Assembly (NCBI GenBank): GCA_025363015.1
Contig: JANYEQ010000008.1
Span: 1 to 39,406 of the forward strand
Direction of reading: 5' to 3'
Source of the DNA: Bacteroidota bacterium
GTDB taxonomy: Bacteria; Bacteroidota; Bacteroidia; B-17B0; Aurantibacillaceae
DNA: 39,406 bases
Part shown: piece by piece, positions 27,702 to 37,371 of the stretch
How positions within the stretch are numbered: position 1 is the stretch's first letter
How the letters are laid out: every line of letters starts with the position of its first letter
Translations under genes and position numbers: made by a program
The notes under the pieces: generated by a model
What the model saw: only the letters and a program-made list of their open reading frames with translations
Databases searched by the model: none
What the model was told of the DNA's origin: nothing

Positions 27702-28589
27702 TCATTTACTTTTCTCTAATTGTCTCTCGTACATTTCATGTACAATACCATCTGATAGGCCAACTTGAGGCACAAATACTTTTTCTATATCCGCATTTTT
27801 CATAACGCTTAAAAATATTTTAGCTGCGGGTACAATTACATCGGCTCTATCCGGCTTTAAATCTAAGCGTTCAATCCGTTCTTGATAGGTGTATGAACAC
27901 AGCATATCGTACAAACTTTTTAATTTGTCGTAACTTAAATGTTTGGTTTCTTTTTTACCACTCATTTTAAATAGCTTGTTAATATTACCACCCGAGCCAA
28001 TAGCACTTAGTGGATGAATGCCCACCGTATTACGTTTTAACCAACTTTTCATTTCGTCCCACTCGGCTTTATCTACTTTATCAAGTAACATGCGCACTGT
28101 ACCAATATTAAACGATTTTGCAGCAATTACTTTACTATCAAAGTACAAGGTTAACTCGGTACTACCACCGCCCACATCAATATATAAATAAGCGTGTTTT
28201 GGGTTTAAAATTTCTTCAATATGATTCGAAAATACTAAGGCGGCTTCGTTTTTACCATCAATAATCTCAACAGTTATGTTTGCTTCATTTTTAGCACGAC
28301 TGATAATATCAGCGCCATTTATAGCATCACGCATAGCACTGGTAGCAACGGCTCTATAACTTATAACGCCGTATGCTTTTATTAATTCACTAAAGCCTTT
28401 TAAGGCCGTAATTAATCTATCTGCTTTTTCGGTAGTTATTTTACCTAAGGTAAATACATCTTCGCCCAAACGAATGGGCATACGTATTAATTCTTCTTTA
28501 TTAAAATGAGGTTTTCCATCCACTAAAAAAACTCGACAAAATAGTAATCTTATTGCATTACTTCCTATATCAATTGCTGCGAAAACCAT
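27702..28589 (-). CDS. ppx: Ppx/GppA family exopolyphosphatase
   Basis: The family hydrolyses terminal phosphates of polyphosphate (Ppx) or pppGpp (GppA). The 295-residue protein has the ASKHA phosphate-1 loop FAAIDIGSNAIRLLF at the N-terminus, the second loop YIDVGGGSTELTLY near residue 140, and SAIGSGGNINKLFKM. It is the short form, without the C-terminal HD-like domain of E. coli Ppx. Its ATG overlaps the stop of ppk1 by one base (TAATG), so translation is probably coupled. The neighbour favours polyphosphate over pppGpp as the substrate, although both are possible. Confidence 0.93.
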   Translation of the reverse strand: MVFAAIDIGSNAIRLLFCRVFLVDGKPHFNKEELIRMPIRLGEDVFTLGKITTEKADRLITALKGFSELIKAYGVISYRAVATSAMRDAINGADIISRAKNEANITVEIIDGKNEAALVFSNHIEEILNPKHAYLYIDVGGGSTELTLYFDSKVIAAKSFNIGTVRMLLDKVDKAEWDEMKSWLKRNTVGIHPLSAIGSGGNINKLFKMSGKKETKHLSYDKLKSLYDMLCSYTYQERIERLDLKPDRADVIVPAAKIFLSVMKNADIEKVFVPQVGLSDGIVHEMYERQLEKSK

Positions 28590-30700
28590 TAGTTTAAAAT
28601 TATTTTTTGTGATTTGTTGGTACTAAGATACTTTGTTGTATCGCTTAATAAATAATTATATATTTCATCTTGTACCCTTACCTTTTTTTCACCAGGCTTG
28701 GCTTTTTTATAGGAGTTTTCCTGCTTCTTATCTAAAATACGCACTTTAGTATTACCCGATAGTTGAATATTTATAATATCTTTTAATTGGCGACGAATAT
28801 CTTCATCATAAATGGGTACGGCTACTTCGCTTCGGCTATCAAGGTTTCGACTCATCCAATCGGCACTCGAAATATATATTTTTTCGTCGCCATTGTTGTT
28901 AAAAATAAAAACGCGCGTATGTTCTAAAAACTTATCTACAATGCTATAGGCCTTTATATTATCGCTCCAGCCTTCTAATTCGGTAACTAATGAGCAAGCA
29001 CCACGAATAATTAGCGTAATATTTACCCCTGCTTTACTGGCTTCATAAAGCTTATCAATCATTTCCTTATCAACCAAACTATTCATTTTTAAAGTGATGG
29101 CGGCAGGTTTTTTCTTTTTAGCAGTATTAATTTCGGCTTGTATTAAATCTAAAAAAGTTTTTCGCATGTAAAATGGCGCAACTACTAGATGTTTAAAGGG
29201 ATAAACTTTAAAGTTATTTTCGTAAAATTCAAATACTTTGTTAAGCTCTTCGGCAATATTTTTATTGGCTGTTAGTAACGAAAAATCGGTATAAATGCGC
29301 GCCGTTTTTTCGTTAAAATTACCTGTGCCAATATGGGCATAATATACTTCTTTACCATTTTCGCGAGCGGTAATAACAAATAATTTTGAGTGTACTTTTA
29401 AACCCGGTACACCATATATTACTTTAGCACCTTCTTCTTGCAATTTATTTGCCCAATAAATATTATTTTCCTCATCAAAACGCGCTTGTAATTCAACCAA
29501 CACGGTAACTTTTTTACCATTTTTTACCGCGTTTATTAATGAGGTCGCTATTTTACTAGCATCGGCCACGCGGTAAAGGGTAATTTTTATACTCTCTACC
29601 TTTGGGTCAATACTGGCTTCACGCAATAAATTAATAATATGATTATAGGTGTGGTAAGGGTAGTGCAATAATATATCCTTAGTTTTTATGGCTTTTAAAG
29701 TAGTTTGGGTGTTGTTAATTAAAAACTTATGTTGTAAAGCATGCGGATTATTATACACTAAATTTTTATCGCCCAAGTTTGGAAAATTTATAAAATCTTT
29801 AAAGTTATGGTAACGCCCACCAGGTATAGCGTTATCTTTTTTTGCCATACTTAATTTTTTCATAATGTATCTAAGCATATCATTAGGCATGGCGGCATCA
29901 TAAACAAAACGCACGGGTAAGCCTTGTTTACGTGCTTTTACACTTTTAGATATTTTTTCAATCATACTTTTACTTACATCGTTATCCATATCCAACTCTG
30001 CATCGCGGGTAAGTTTAATATTATAAGCGCCAACAGTTTTGTAACCAAATACTTCAAAAATTTGGTTGGTGTTAAATCGTATAACATCATCTAACATCAT
30101 GATATAATGTTTATTACCTTGCTTTGGTAGCACTACAAAGCGCGATTTACTGGAAGGTATTTCAATAACAGCATATTTATTTTTTTGTTTATGATCTATC
30201 GCTTCTAATTTTAAATACAAATAACTTGCTTTATCTTTTAAAAACGGAAAAGGTTTTGTATCATCTATCATTACTGGAAAAAGAGTAGATATTATTTCTT
30301 CAACAAAATACTCTTTTATGTACGTTTGCTGAGTGAGCGTTAGTTGTTTTTCGTTAATTAAAAATACATTACTAGCGGCCAATTCAGTTAAAAGCTCTTG
30401 GTATACAGCCTCAAATTTATTTTGTTGTTCAATTACACGGCGTTGTAAGCGGGTTAAAAGTTCTTTAGGGTCTTCGCCATAAACGGTTAGTGCTTTTTTA
30501 CCTAGTTTGGCTAAACGCCTTACTGTTGCTACGCGTACACGATAAAACTCATCACGATTATTACTAAAAATACCTAAAAATTTTAAGCGTTCAATTAAAG
30601 GCGTGGTTTTATCTGCGGCCTCTTGTAGCACACGTTCGTTAAACGAGAGCCAGCTAATTTCGCGGTTCATGTAAGGTAATTCTTTTTTCTTTACTGCCAT
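28589..30700 (-). CDS. ppk1: polyphosphate kinase 1
   Basis: This enzyme reversibly polymerises the gamma-phosphate of ATP into inorganic polyphosphate. The 703-residue length is usual. The N-terminal domain starts NREISWLSFNERVLQEA. The two catalytic histidines of the phospholipase-D-like core are H437 in GLKVHSKLFVI, the expected phosphorylated residue, and H594 in FLEHTRVFIF, matching E. coli H435 and H592. YAHIGTGNFNEKTARIYTDF is also conserved. It is the middle gene of a sixA-ppk1-ppx unit: 13 bp after sixA and overlapping ppx by one base. Confidence 0.97.
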   Translation of the reverse strand: MAVKKKELPYMNREISWLSFNERVLQEAADKTTPLIERLKFLGIFSNNRDEFYRVRVATVRRLAKLGKKALTVYGEDPKELLTRLQRRVIEQQNKFEAVYQELLTELAASNVFLINEKQLTLTQQTYIKEYFVEEIISTLFPVMIDDTKPFPFLKDKASYLYLKLEAIDHKQKNKYAVIEIPSSKSRFVVLPKQGNKHYIMMLDDVIRFNTNQIFEVFGYKTVGAYNIKLTRDAELDMDNDVSKSMIEKISKSVKARKQGLPVRFVYDAAMPNDMLRYIMKKLSMAKKDNAIPGGRYHNFKDFINFPNLGDKNLVYNNPHALQHKFLINNTQTTLKAIKTKDILLHYPYHTYNHIINLLREASIDPKVESIKITLYRVADASKIATSLINAVKNGKKVTVLVELQARFDEENNIYWANKLQEEGAKVIYGVPGLKVHSKLFVITARENGKEVYYAHIGTGNFNEKTARIYTDFSLLTANKNIAEELNKVFEFYENNFKVYPFKHLVVAPFYMRKTFLDLIQAEINTAKKKKPAAITLKMNSLVDKEMIDKLYEASKAGVNITLIIRGACSLVTELEGWSDNIKAYSIVDKFLEHTRVFIFNNNGDEKIYISSADWMSRNLDSRSEVAVPIYDEDIRRQLKDIINIQLSGNTKVRILDKKQENSYKKAKPGEKKVRVQDEIYNYLLSDTTKYLSTNKSQKIILN

Positions 30701-30713
30701 TAGTACAAATTTA

Positions 30714-31220
30714 TTAATCGTTGTTTTTATAATTTTTTGGAAATTGATGGTAATTTAATGTTGCTTTATTTGTTTTAATATCAGCCCAATTATTTACATT
30801 AAATTGTAAACTCACTATGCCACAAGTGGGTACATTATCAAAAAACAAATCATCTGTTAATTGGTTACATACATTGGTAATACTAGGATTATGTCCAAAT
30901 AACATAACCGTATTAGTATGATGTTGCAATTTGCTAATTATATCAATTAAATTACTTTCAGAACTTTCGTACACCGCTGGTTGTAATTCAAAACTTGCCA
31001 TATTAAAATTTAATATGCGTGCAAAAATTAAAGCGGTAGTTAAGGCACGTGTGGCTGTGCTACTTATAATTAAATTAGGCATTTTTTTAGTAGTTAAAAA
31101 CCAATTTGCGGCCACATAAGCCGCATCATAGCCCCGTTGGTTTAATGGCCTATCAATGTCTTTTAAAAACTCGTTTCCCCAATCGCTCTTAGCGTGGCGA
31201 ATTAAAATAACCTCGCGCAT
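30714..31220 (-). CDS. sixA: SixA-like histidine phosphatase
   Basis: The 168-residue protein belongs to the RHG histidine phosphatase superfamily, SixA branch. It has the active-site VILIRHAKSDWGN, with the nucleophile at H9, and the second conserved histidine in MLFGHNPSITNVC. LNQRGYDAAYVAANWF and LIISSTATRALTTALIFA are typical. E. coli SixA removes phosphate from histidine residues of phosphotransfer proteins. Here the tight link to ppk1, whose mechanism uses a phosphohistidine, suggests a role in polyphosphate or phosphate signalling, which is inference. It is the first gene of the operon. Confidence 0.88.
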   Translation of the reverse strand: MREVILIRHAKSDWGNEFLKDIDRPLNQRGYDAAYVAANWFLTTKKMPNLIISSTATRALTTALIFARILNFNMASFELQPAVYESSESNLIDIISKLQHHTNTVMLFGHNPSITNVCNQLTDDLFFDNVPTCGIVSLQFNVNNWADIKTNKATLNYHQFPKNYKNND

Positions 31221-31291
31221 TTATCTGTTTAAAAATTTACCACAAATAAAAAAAATTAATTTATACATTTACTTTATAAGTACAATTTGTT

Positions 31292-32512
31292 ATGAGTAAT
31301 AATTCAACAATTAAGTGTCCCAACTGCCAACACGAATTTCCTATTGGAAATGCTTTAGCGCAAGAAATAGAAAGTGATATTAGAGCTAAGTACACCAAGC
31401 ACTTGGGCGAAGAAAAAAAGAAGTTTGAGGCTAGAGAAGCAGAAATTGCTAGGGAAAAAGAGCAATTAAGGTTAGAAAAACTAAACCAAAACAATGTAAT
31501 TGAAGAACGATTAAAAGCCGAACGTTTAAAATTAGAACAATACGCTAACAAAAAAGCAGCGGAAGAAATGGATTTAAAGTTTAAGTTTCTTAACAATGAG
31601 TTAATAGAGAAAACAAATAAAATAAAAGAAGGTGAAGAGAAAGAACTTCAATTTTTAAAAGATAAACGTGAATTTGAAGAAAAGCAGGCTAATTTTATTT
31701 TAGAGGTTGAAAGAAAATTATCAGAAAGAGAAAAAGAAATTTTTGAAAAAGCACAAAAAGTAGAAGCTGAAAAATCGAGTATGCGGGAGTTAGAATTAAA
31801 AAAACAATTAGACGATCAAAAAAAGTTAATTGAAGAAATGGATCGTAAATCAAAACAAGGCAGCATGCAATTACAGGGCGAAGTACATGAATTAGCCTTA
31901 GAAGAATTATTGCGCTTAACCTTTGCCTTTGATACCATTGAAGAAGTAGCAAAAGGGGTAAAAGGTGCCGACTGTGTGCAAATTGTACGCAGCAACACTG
32001 CACAAATTTGTGGTAAAATAATTTACGAAAGCAAACGTACCAAAGCCTTTACTAACGAGTGGATAGAAAAATTAAAAAATGATATGCGCGCCCAACAAGC
32101 CGATATTGCTGTAATAGTAACCGAAACCTTACCAAAAGATATGGATAGTTTTGGATTTAAAGAGGGTGTTTGGATATGTAAATTTAGCGATGTAAAACCT
32201 TTAGCTTTTTTATTACGCGATGGTTTAATAAAAATAAATTCTGCTATATTAACCCAAGAAAATAAAACCGATAAAATGCAATTGTTATATAATTTTTTAA
32301 CAAGTAACGAGTTTAAACAAAGTATGGAAGCTATTGGTGAGGGTTACTTATCACTGCGAGAGGGCATTATTAAAGAAAAAATACAAATGGAAAAACTTTG
32401 GAAAGAGCGCGAAAAACAATTAGATAAAGTATTACTGAATACCTCGCAATTTTATGGTTCAATACAAGGTATTGCAGGCAGTGCTATTAGTAATTTAAAA
32501 ATGCTTGAGTAG
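31292..32512 (+). CDS. DUF2130 protein: zinc ribbon, coiled coil, PD-(D/E)XK-like domain
   Basis: The 406-residue protein has three parts. The N-terminus TIKCPNCQHEF contains one CxxC pair, half of a zinc ribbon, followed by a long charged coiled coil (~25-190, rich in E, K and R). The C-terminal DUF2130 domain (~190-390) starts GEVHELALEELL (196-207). It then shows D227 in KGVKGADCV and E246-S-K248 in YESKRTKAF, which is the D...ExK arrangement of PD-(D/E)XK nucleases. The domain organisation recalls RmuC. Function is unproven; a DNA-processing nuclease is the natural hypothesis. Its stop is 10 bp from that of the convergent glycosyltransferase gene. Confidence 0.8.
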   Translation: MSNNSTIKCPNCQHEFPIGNALAQEIESDIRAKYTKHLGEEKKKFEAREAEIAREKEQLRLEKLNQNNVIEERLKAERLKLEQYANKKAAEEMDLKFKFLNNELIEKTNKIKEGEEKELQFLKDKREFEEKQANFILEVERKLSEREKEIFEKAQKVEAEKSSMRELELKKQLDDQKKLIEEMDRKSKQGSMQLQGEVHELALEELLRLTFAFDTIEEVAKGVKGADCVQIVRSNTAQICGKIIYESKRTKAFTNEWIEKLKNDMRAQQADIAVIVTETLPKDMDSFGFKEGVWICKFSDVKPLAFLLRDGLIKINSAILTQENKTDKMQLLYNFLTSNEFKQSMEAIGEGYLSLREGIIKEKIQMEKLWKEREKQLDKVLLNTSQFYGSIQGIAGSAISNLKMLE

Positions 32513-32522
32513 AGGCTAATTT

Positions 32523-33218
32523 CTAATATTTACTAAACCTGTGCTTAAACAAAGCAATTAAAATATAAATCGCATCACTATTTTTAATTTTTTTTCCTTC
32601 GGCTTTTGAGCGAGGTATATAGGTTACAGGCACTTCAATAATTTTAATTTTTTTTCGGCAGGCTTTCATCATTAATTCTGCTTCAATACCAAAACGCTTT
32701 TCAGTTAAAATTAATTGTTTAGCATGCTCCGTTTTAATAGCTTTAAATCCACAAGCAAAATCGGTAATACGTTTTAGCGTTAATATTGAAAAAATAAGCG
32801 AGTACACTTTATTTACAAAAACTCTAAAATTTGTAGTCGACTTATTTAAAAATCTGCTACCGTTTACCAAATCGGCTTGGTTTAAAAATAAAGGGCTTAA
32901 TAGTTTTTCAGATTGGTGGGGGTCAAGTTCTAAATCCGCATCGCCAAATAAAATATAACCATTTTCGGTTTGTTTTATACCGCTAATTAGGGCAGCACCT
33001 TTACCCTTATTATGAGCATGTGTAATAACTTTTACGTTTAAATGATTAGCTTCTAATTCTTTTAAAATATTGGCTGAGGAGTCGGTAGAACAATCGTTAA
33101 TAAAAATTAAAGTAAAATTATTGGTGGTAAATTTTAATAAAGCTTCATTAAACTTGTTAAACGTGTCAAGTAATGTAGTCGCCTCATTATAAACTGGTAT
33201 TAAAACCCACACCATCAT
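32523..33218 (-). CDS. family 2 glycosyltransferase (polyprenyl-phosphate sugar synthase type)
   Basis: The 231-residue protein is a GT-A family 2 enzyme without membrane helices at its end. Motifs are VWVLIPVYNEATTL, LIFINDCSTDSS, HNKGKGAALISGI and FGDADLELDP with the DxD metal site, then VNGSRFLNK, FACGFKAIKTEHAK and FGIEAELM. These match dolichyl- or undecaprenyl-phosphate hexose synthases, which load a sugar onto a lipid carrier at the inner membrane. The first two codons are both ATG. It is divergent from a large GT-C-like membrane protein with only 29 bp between starts, suggesting donor synthesis and use are paired. Confidence 0.9.
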   Translation of the reverse strand: MMVWVLIPVYNEATTLLDTFNKFNEALLKFTTNNFTLIFINDCSTDSSANILKELEANHLNVKVITHAHNKGKGAALISGIKQTENGYILFGDADLELDPHQSEKLLSPLFLNQADLVNGSRFLNKSTTNFRVFVNKVYSLIFSILTLKRITDFACGFKAIKTEHAKQLILTEKRFGIEAELMMKACRKKIKIIEVPVTYIPRSKAEGKKIKNSDAIYILIALFKHRFSKY

Positions 33219-33234
33219 ATTGTAAATATATTTA

Positions 33235-33242
33235 TATTTTTG
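33235..33242 (+). promoter_or_regulatory. promoter -7 box for the GT-C-like gene
   Basis: TATTTTTG matches TAnnTTTG exactly and ends five bases before the ATG at 33248. On the opposite strand of the same 29-bp gap, TATATTTA is a one-mismatch box directed at the glycosyltransferase. Both would give very short or no leaders. Confidence 0.45.
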
Positions 33243-33247
33243 TTTAA

Positions 33248-34606
33248 ATGTTTAATTTCTTTTCTAAATATTGTTTACAGGTTAGTTTTGTACTTTGCAT
33301 GTCGTTTACTATATGGTTGGCAGGTAATTTAGGGGGCTTTGGCTTAAATAAAATAACCTTTGATGTTATTTCTTATCATGCTTATACGCCTGCTGTTTTT
33401 ATTAAAAAAGATATTTCACTTAAGTTTTTTAAAGAGAATAGACAAGATTATACTGATAAAGGTATGTATTGGGCAAACATTGCCCCTAATGGCAATGCAG
33501 TTATAAAAACTACTTATGGGCTAAGTTTAATGAATTTACCCTTTACGGTATGGCCACTTTTATTTTACACCCCCCCTAATTTAACAGGTTACGAACTACC
33601 GTTTAGCATGGCTATTTGCGCCGCAACATTATTTTACGCTATAATGTCGGTGGTTTTAGTAATTCGGCTTTTAAAGCAACTTAATTTTTCAAACAGGGCT
33701 ATTGCGGCTAGCATTTATGCATTAACCATTGGCACTAATTTTATTGTATATAGTTCCATTTGCATTGGTGTAGCCCATATTTACGATTTTTTTCTGCTTA
33801 TTGCCATGCTTAATCTTATCATATGTTGGCGTCAAAAAAAAGCACTGTGGCAATGTCTTCTTATTGGTTTAGTTTTTGGTATGTTAATATTAAACCGCCC
33901 AACAAATATAATTTTTGGCTTTACAATCCTATTTTTTGGTAATACATTATATGCAATCAAAAACCAATTTTTTAGTTGGCAAAATATACTTCAATTGCTG
34001 TTAATGGCTATTATGGCGTTTATAGTTATTTTACCACAGTTACTTTATTGGAAATTTACATCTGGCCACTACATTTTTAACTCTTACATTGGCGAAAAAT
34101 TTTTCTTTAACAAACCTCATATAATTGATTATTTATTTGGTTTTAGAAAAGGTTGGTTTATTTACTCGCCCTTAATTTTAATTGCATTTTATGGTTTGTT
34201 TATTCACAAATCTAAAAATCCATTTTTTGTTGTTACACTTATATGTGTACCCTTATTAGTTTTTATAAATAGTAGCTGGTGGTGTTGGTGGTTTGGCGGT
34301 GGCTACAGTGCCAGAGCTATGATTGAAACATATCCTCTACTAGTAATAGGTATGGCGGCTTTTTTCGAACATTTTTTAACCCTTAAAAAAAAGCTAACAA
34401 TATGGCTAACTGCATTTTTTATTTTGTTTAATATTAAGTGTGTAGATTTATATAGGGCAAATATAATCCATTATGATAGCATGAACTTTAAAGCATTTGT
34501 GTATACAACCTTTAAAATAAATTTTAGTCACCAAGAAAAAGATTACCTAAAAACAATCTATTCTTACCCCGATTACGAGGCTGCTAAAAAAGGAGTCTCT
34601 CCTTAA
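33248..34606 (+). CDS. polytopic membrane protein, probable GT-C glycosyltransferase
   Basis: The 452-residue protein has about ten predicted membrane helices, beginning with YCLQVSFVLCMSFTIWLAG (~8-26). After the first helix comes a loop with an acidic residue in FDVISYHAYTP, the place where GT-C enzymes carry a catalytic Asp. A Trp-rich loop, SSWWCWWFGGGYSARAM, precedes the last helices and resembles blocks in ArnT/PMT-like proteins. GT-C enzymes transfer sugars from polyprenyl phosphate carriers in the periplasm. The divergent GT2 could make such a carrier. No named family is assigned. It ends 112 bp before mutS. Confidence 0.75.
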   Translation: MFNFFSKYCLQVSFVLCMSFTIWLAGNLGGFGLNKITFDVISYHAYTPAVFIKKDISLKFFKENRQDYTDKGMYWANIAPNGNAVIKTTYGLSLMNLPFTVWPLLFYTPPNLTGYELPFSMAICAATLFYAIMSVVLVIRLLKQLNFSNRAIAASIYALTIGTNFIVYSSICIGVAHIYDFFLLIAMLNLIICWRQKKALWQCLLIGLVFGMLILNRPTNIIFGFTILFFGNTLYAIKNQFFSWQNILQLLLMAIMAFIVILPQLLYWKFTSGHYIFNSYIGEKFFFNKPHIIDYLFGFRKGWFIYSPLILIAFYGLFIHKSKNPFFVVTLICVPLLVFINSSWWCWWFGGGYSARAMIETYPLLVIGMAAFFEHFLTLKKKLTIWLTAFFILFNIKCVDLYRANIIHYDSMNFKAFVYTTFKINFSHQEKDYLKTIYSYPDYEAAKKGVSP

Positions 34607-34718
34607 TCAATTTTATCCCTTCTATTTTTTTAGTCCCTCTCTGTCACTTTACTCTCTCTAAAAATTTGTTTATAAATTCATTTTTGTAGCTAATTTGTTT
34701 ATCTTATTTTAGCCTATT

Positions 34719-37349
34719 ATGGCAGCAAAAGTAGAGGTTAAAGAAACCCCGTTAATGAAACAGTACAACGGCATTAAGGTTAAATACCCTGATGCTATTT
34801 TACTATTTAGAGTGGGCGATTTTTACGAAACTTTTGGTGATGATGCCGTTAAAGCCAGTAAAATATTAGGTATTGTTTTAACTAAACGTGCCAATGGTTC
34901 CGCCTCGCATATCGAGTTAGCGGGCTTTCCGCACCATTCTATCGATTCGTACTTGCCCAAATTAGTACGTGCTGGTTATCGTGTGGCTATTTGCGACCAA
35001 CTCGAAGACCCAAAATTAGTTAAAGGTATTGTAAAACGCGGTATTACCGAGTTAGTAACGCCCGGTGTTTGTTTTAACGACAAGCTACTCAACCATCAAC
35101 AAAATAATTTTTTAGCATCCGTACATTTTAATAAAGAACAAGCTGGCATTGCATTGTGCGATGTAAGTACTGGTGAGTTTTTAGTAGCCGAAGGTACTTT
35201 AGATTATATTGAAAAATTAATACAAAACTTTAAACCCAACGAAATTTTATTCGAAAAAAATAAACGCAACCAATTAAACGAATTAGTTAGCGATAAATAT
35301 TATTCGTTTGGCTTAGATGATTGGGCCTTTACTTATGATTATGGTTATGACAGTTTAATAAAACATTTTGAAACCGCTTCGCTTAAAGGCTATGGTATTG
35401 AGGGTTTAACACATGCAATTAGTGCCTGTGGCGCCATTTTACACTATTTAAACGACACCAAACACGATAAATTAAAACATATTACCAACGTTAGCCGTAT
35501 TAACGAAGAGCAATTTGTGTGGTTAGATAAATTTACCATTCGTAATTTAGAATTGTATGGCACCAATCACGAAAATGGTAAAAGTTTAATTGATGTAATT
35601 GATAAAACCGTTAGTCCAATGGGTTCGCGCTTATTAAAACGTTGGTTGGCCTTGCCTTTAAAAAGTTTAGACGCCATTAATGAACGCTTAAACGCAGTAA
35701 CGTATTTTGTTGAGCAAGTGGATAACCGCTATGAATTGATTTCTTTACTAAACGAAGTGGGCGATTTAGAACGTTTAATATCCAAAGTAGCAGCTTTACG
35801 TGTTAATCCTCGTGAACTGGTGCAGTTAAAAAAAACCTTGCAATTAGTAACGCAATTAAAACAAAAACTAAATTCAACTAATAATATTACACTTCAAAAA
35901 ATTGCCGACCAGCTAAATCCTTGCCAGTTAATTATTGATGCATTAGAACAACAGTTAAATAACGATGCGCCCGTAAATGTTTTAAAGGGCGATGTAATAA
36001 ATAAAGGTGTTAATGCAGAGTTAGATGAACTGAGGAGTATAGCCTATAGCGGAAAAGATTATCTCTTAAAAATACAACAACAAGAAATTGAAAAAACAGG
36101 CATCTCTTCTTTAAAAATTTCATACAACAATGTATTTGGTTATTTTTTAGAAGTAACTAATTTACATAAAGATAAAGTACCAGTAGAATGGATTCGTAAG
36201 CAAACCCTTACCAATGCTGAGCGTTACATCACCCCTGAATTAAAAACCTACGAAGAAAAAATTTTAGGAGCCGAAGAAAAAATTTTAGCCATCGAACAAA
36301 ACTTATTTGCAAATTTAGTACACAGTATAGAAGAGTACATTCAGCCCATACAATTAAACGCAGCTTTATTAGCTAAATTAGATGTGCTCTGTGGCTTTGC
36401 CACCCTAGCTTGCGATAATAATTATAATCGTCCGCAATTAAATAATGAATTTACAATTGATATTATTGAAGGTCGCCATCCTGTTATAGAAAAACAATTG
36501 CCCATTGGTACTGAGTATGTAAGCAACTCCGTTTATTTAGACAATGAAAACACGCAGTTAATAATGATTACAGGACCTAATATGAGTGGTAAATCTGCCC
36601 TTTTACGCCAAACAGCTTTAATTGTATTGTTGGCACAAATGGGCAGCTATGTGCCTGCCCAACAGGCTAACTTAGGCATCGTTGATAAAATATTTACACG
36701 TGTAGGTGCTACCGATAATATTAGTAGCGGCGAAAGTACCTTTATGGTAGAGATGAACGAAACCGCCAGTATTTTAAATAATTTAAGCGATAGAAGTTTA
36801 GTGTTATTAGATGAAATTGGCAGAGGCACCAGTACTTACGATGGCATTTCTATTGCCTGGAGCATTGCAGAGTACATTCACAACCAACCAAAAAATAGAG
36901 CTAAAACCTTGTTTGCCACACACTACCACGAGTTAAACGAAATGACAAACTTATTTTCACGCATTAAAAATTTTAATGTAAGTGTAAAAGAAAGTAATAA
37001 TAAAATAATTTTTTTACGTAAATTAAAAGAAGGTGGTAGCGAGCATAGTTTTGGTATTCATGTGGCACGTATGGCAGGTATGCCAAAAATAGTAATTGAT
37101 AGAGCCAATATTATTTTAAAAAAATTAGAAAAAGAACACGAGTTAGAATTAGTTGGTGATGAAAAACCGTTTACTAATACCGTTAGGCTTAGCGGAGTCG
37201 AAGCCAAAACCCAATTAAGCTTTTTTCAGTTAAATGATCCCTTACTAGAAAAACTTCGTGAAGATATTTATGCTTTAGACATTAATACCCTAACACCCGT
37301 TGAAGCTCTATTAAAACTAAGTGAAATTAAACGCGCCTTGGGTGGCTAA
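34719..37349 (+). CDS. mutS: DNA mismatch repair protein MutS
   Basis: MutS recognises mismatches and small loops and starts repair together with MutL. The 876 residues carry all parts: mismatch-binding F35-Y-E37 in [11 protein letters not shown], connector and lever regions, the clamp (~430-540), and the ATPase with Walker [14 protein letters not shown] from G619. [13 protein letters not shown] and the Walker B region [16 protein letters not shown] with FATHYHEL follow, then the helix-turn-helix dimerisation part. Walker A reads GPNMSGKSA rather than the common GPNMGGKST, a variant I believe occurs in Bacteroidota. A short linker near 824-828 contains the LSGVE palindromic element. mutL is not in the window. 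Confidence 0.97.
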   Translation: MAAKVEVKETPLMKQYNGIKVKYPDAILLFRVGDFYETFGDDAVKASKILGIVLTKRANGSASHIELAGFPHHSIDSYLPKLVRAGYRVAICDQLEDPKLVKGIVKRGITELVTPGVCFNDKLLNHQQNNFLASVHFNKEQAGIALCDVSTGEFLVAEGTLDYIEKLIQNFKPNEILFEKNKRNQLNELVSDKYYSFGLDDWAFTYDYGYDSLIKHFETASLKGYGIEGLTHAISACGAILHYLNDTKHDKLKHITNVSRINEEQFVWLDKFTIRNLELYGTNHENGKSLIDVIDKTVSPMGSRLLKRWLALPLKSLDAINERLNAVTYFVEQVDNRYELISLLNEVGDLERLISKVAALRVNPRELVQLKKTLQLVTQLKQKLNSTNNITLQKIADQLNPCQLIIDALEQQLNNDAPVNVLKGDVINKGVNAELDELRSIAYSGKDYLLKIQQQEIEKTGISSLKISYNNVFGYFLEVTNLHKDKVPVEWIRKQTLTNAERYITPELKTYEEKILGAEEKILAIEQNLFANLVHSIEEYIQPIQLNAALLAKLDVLCGFATLACDNNYNRPQLNNEFTIDIIEGRHPVIEKQLPIGTEYVSNSVYLDNENTQLIMITGPNMSGKSALLRQTALIVLLAQMGSYVPAQQANLGIVDKIFTRVGATDNISSGESTFMVEMNETASILNNLSDRSLVLLDEIGRGTSTYDGISIAWSIAEYIHNQPKNRAKTLFATHYHELNEMTNLFSRIKNFNVSVKESNNKIIFLRKLKEGGSEHSFGIHVARMAGMPKIVIDRANIILKKLEKEHELELVGDEKPFTNTVRLSGVEAKTQLSFFQLNDPLLEKLREDIYALDINTLTPVEALLKLSEIKRALGG
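37187..37206 (+). repeat. LSGVE palindromic element, copy 2
   Basis: The core AGCGGAGTCGAA (37191-37202) is identical to copy 1. Its flanks GGCTT (37186-37190 region) and AAGCC (37201-37205) form a five-base-pair stem. It is in frame as L-S-G-V-E in the MutS linker. The flanking stem differs from copy 1 but remains paired. Confidence 0.7.
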
Positions 37350-37371
37350 TAAAAAAATTTAAATTCATTTT

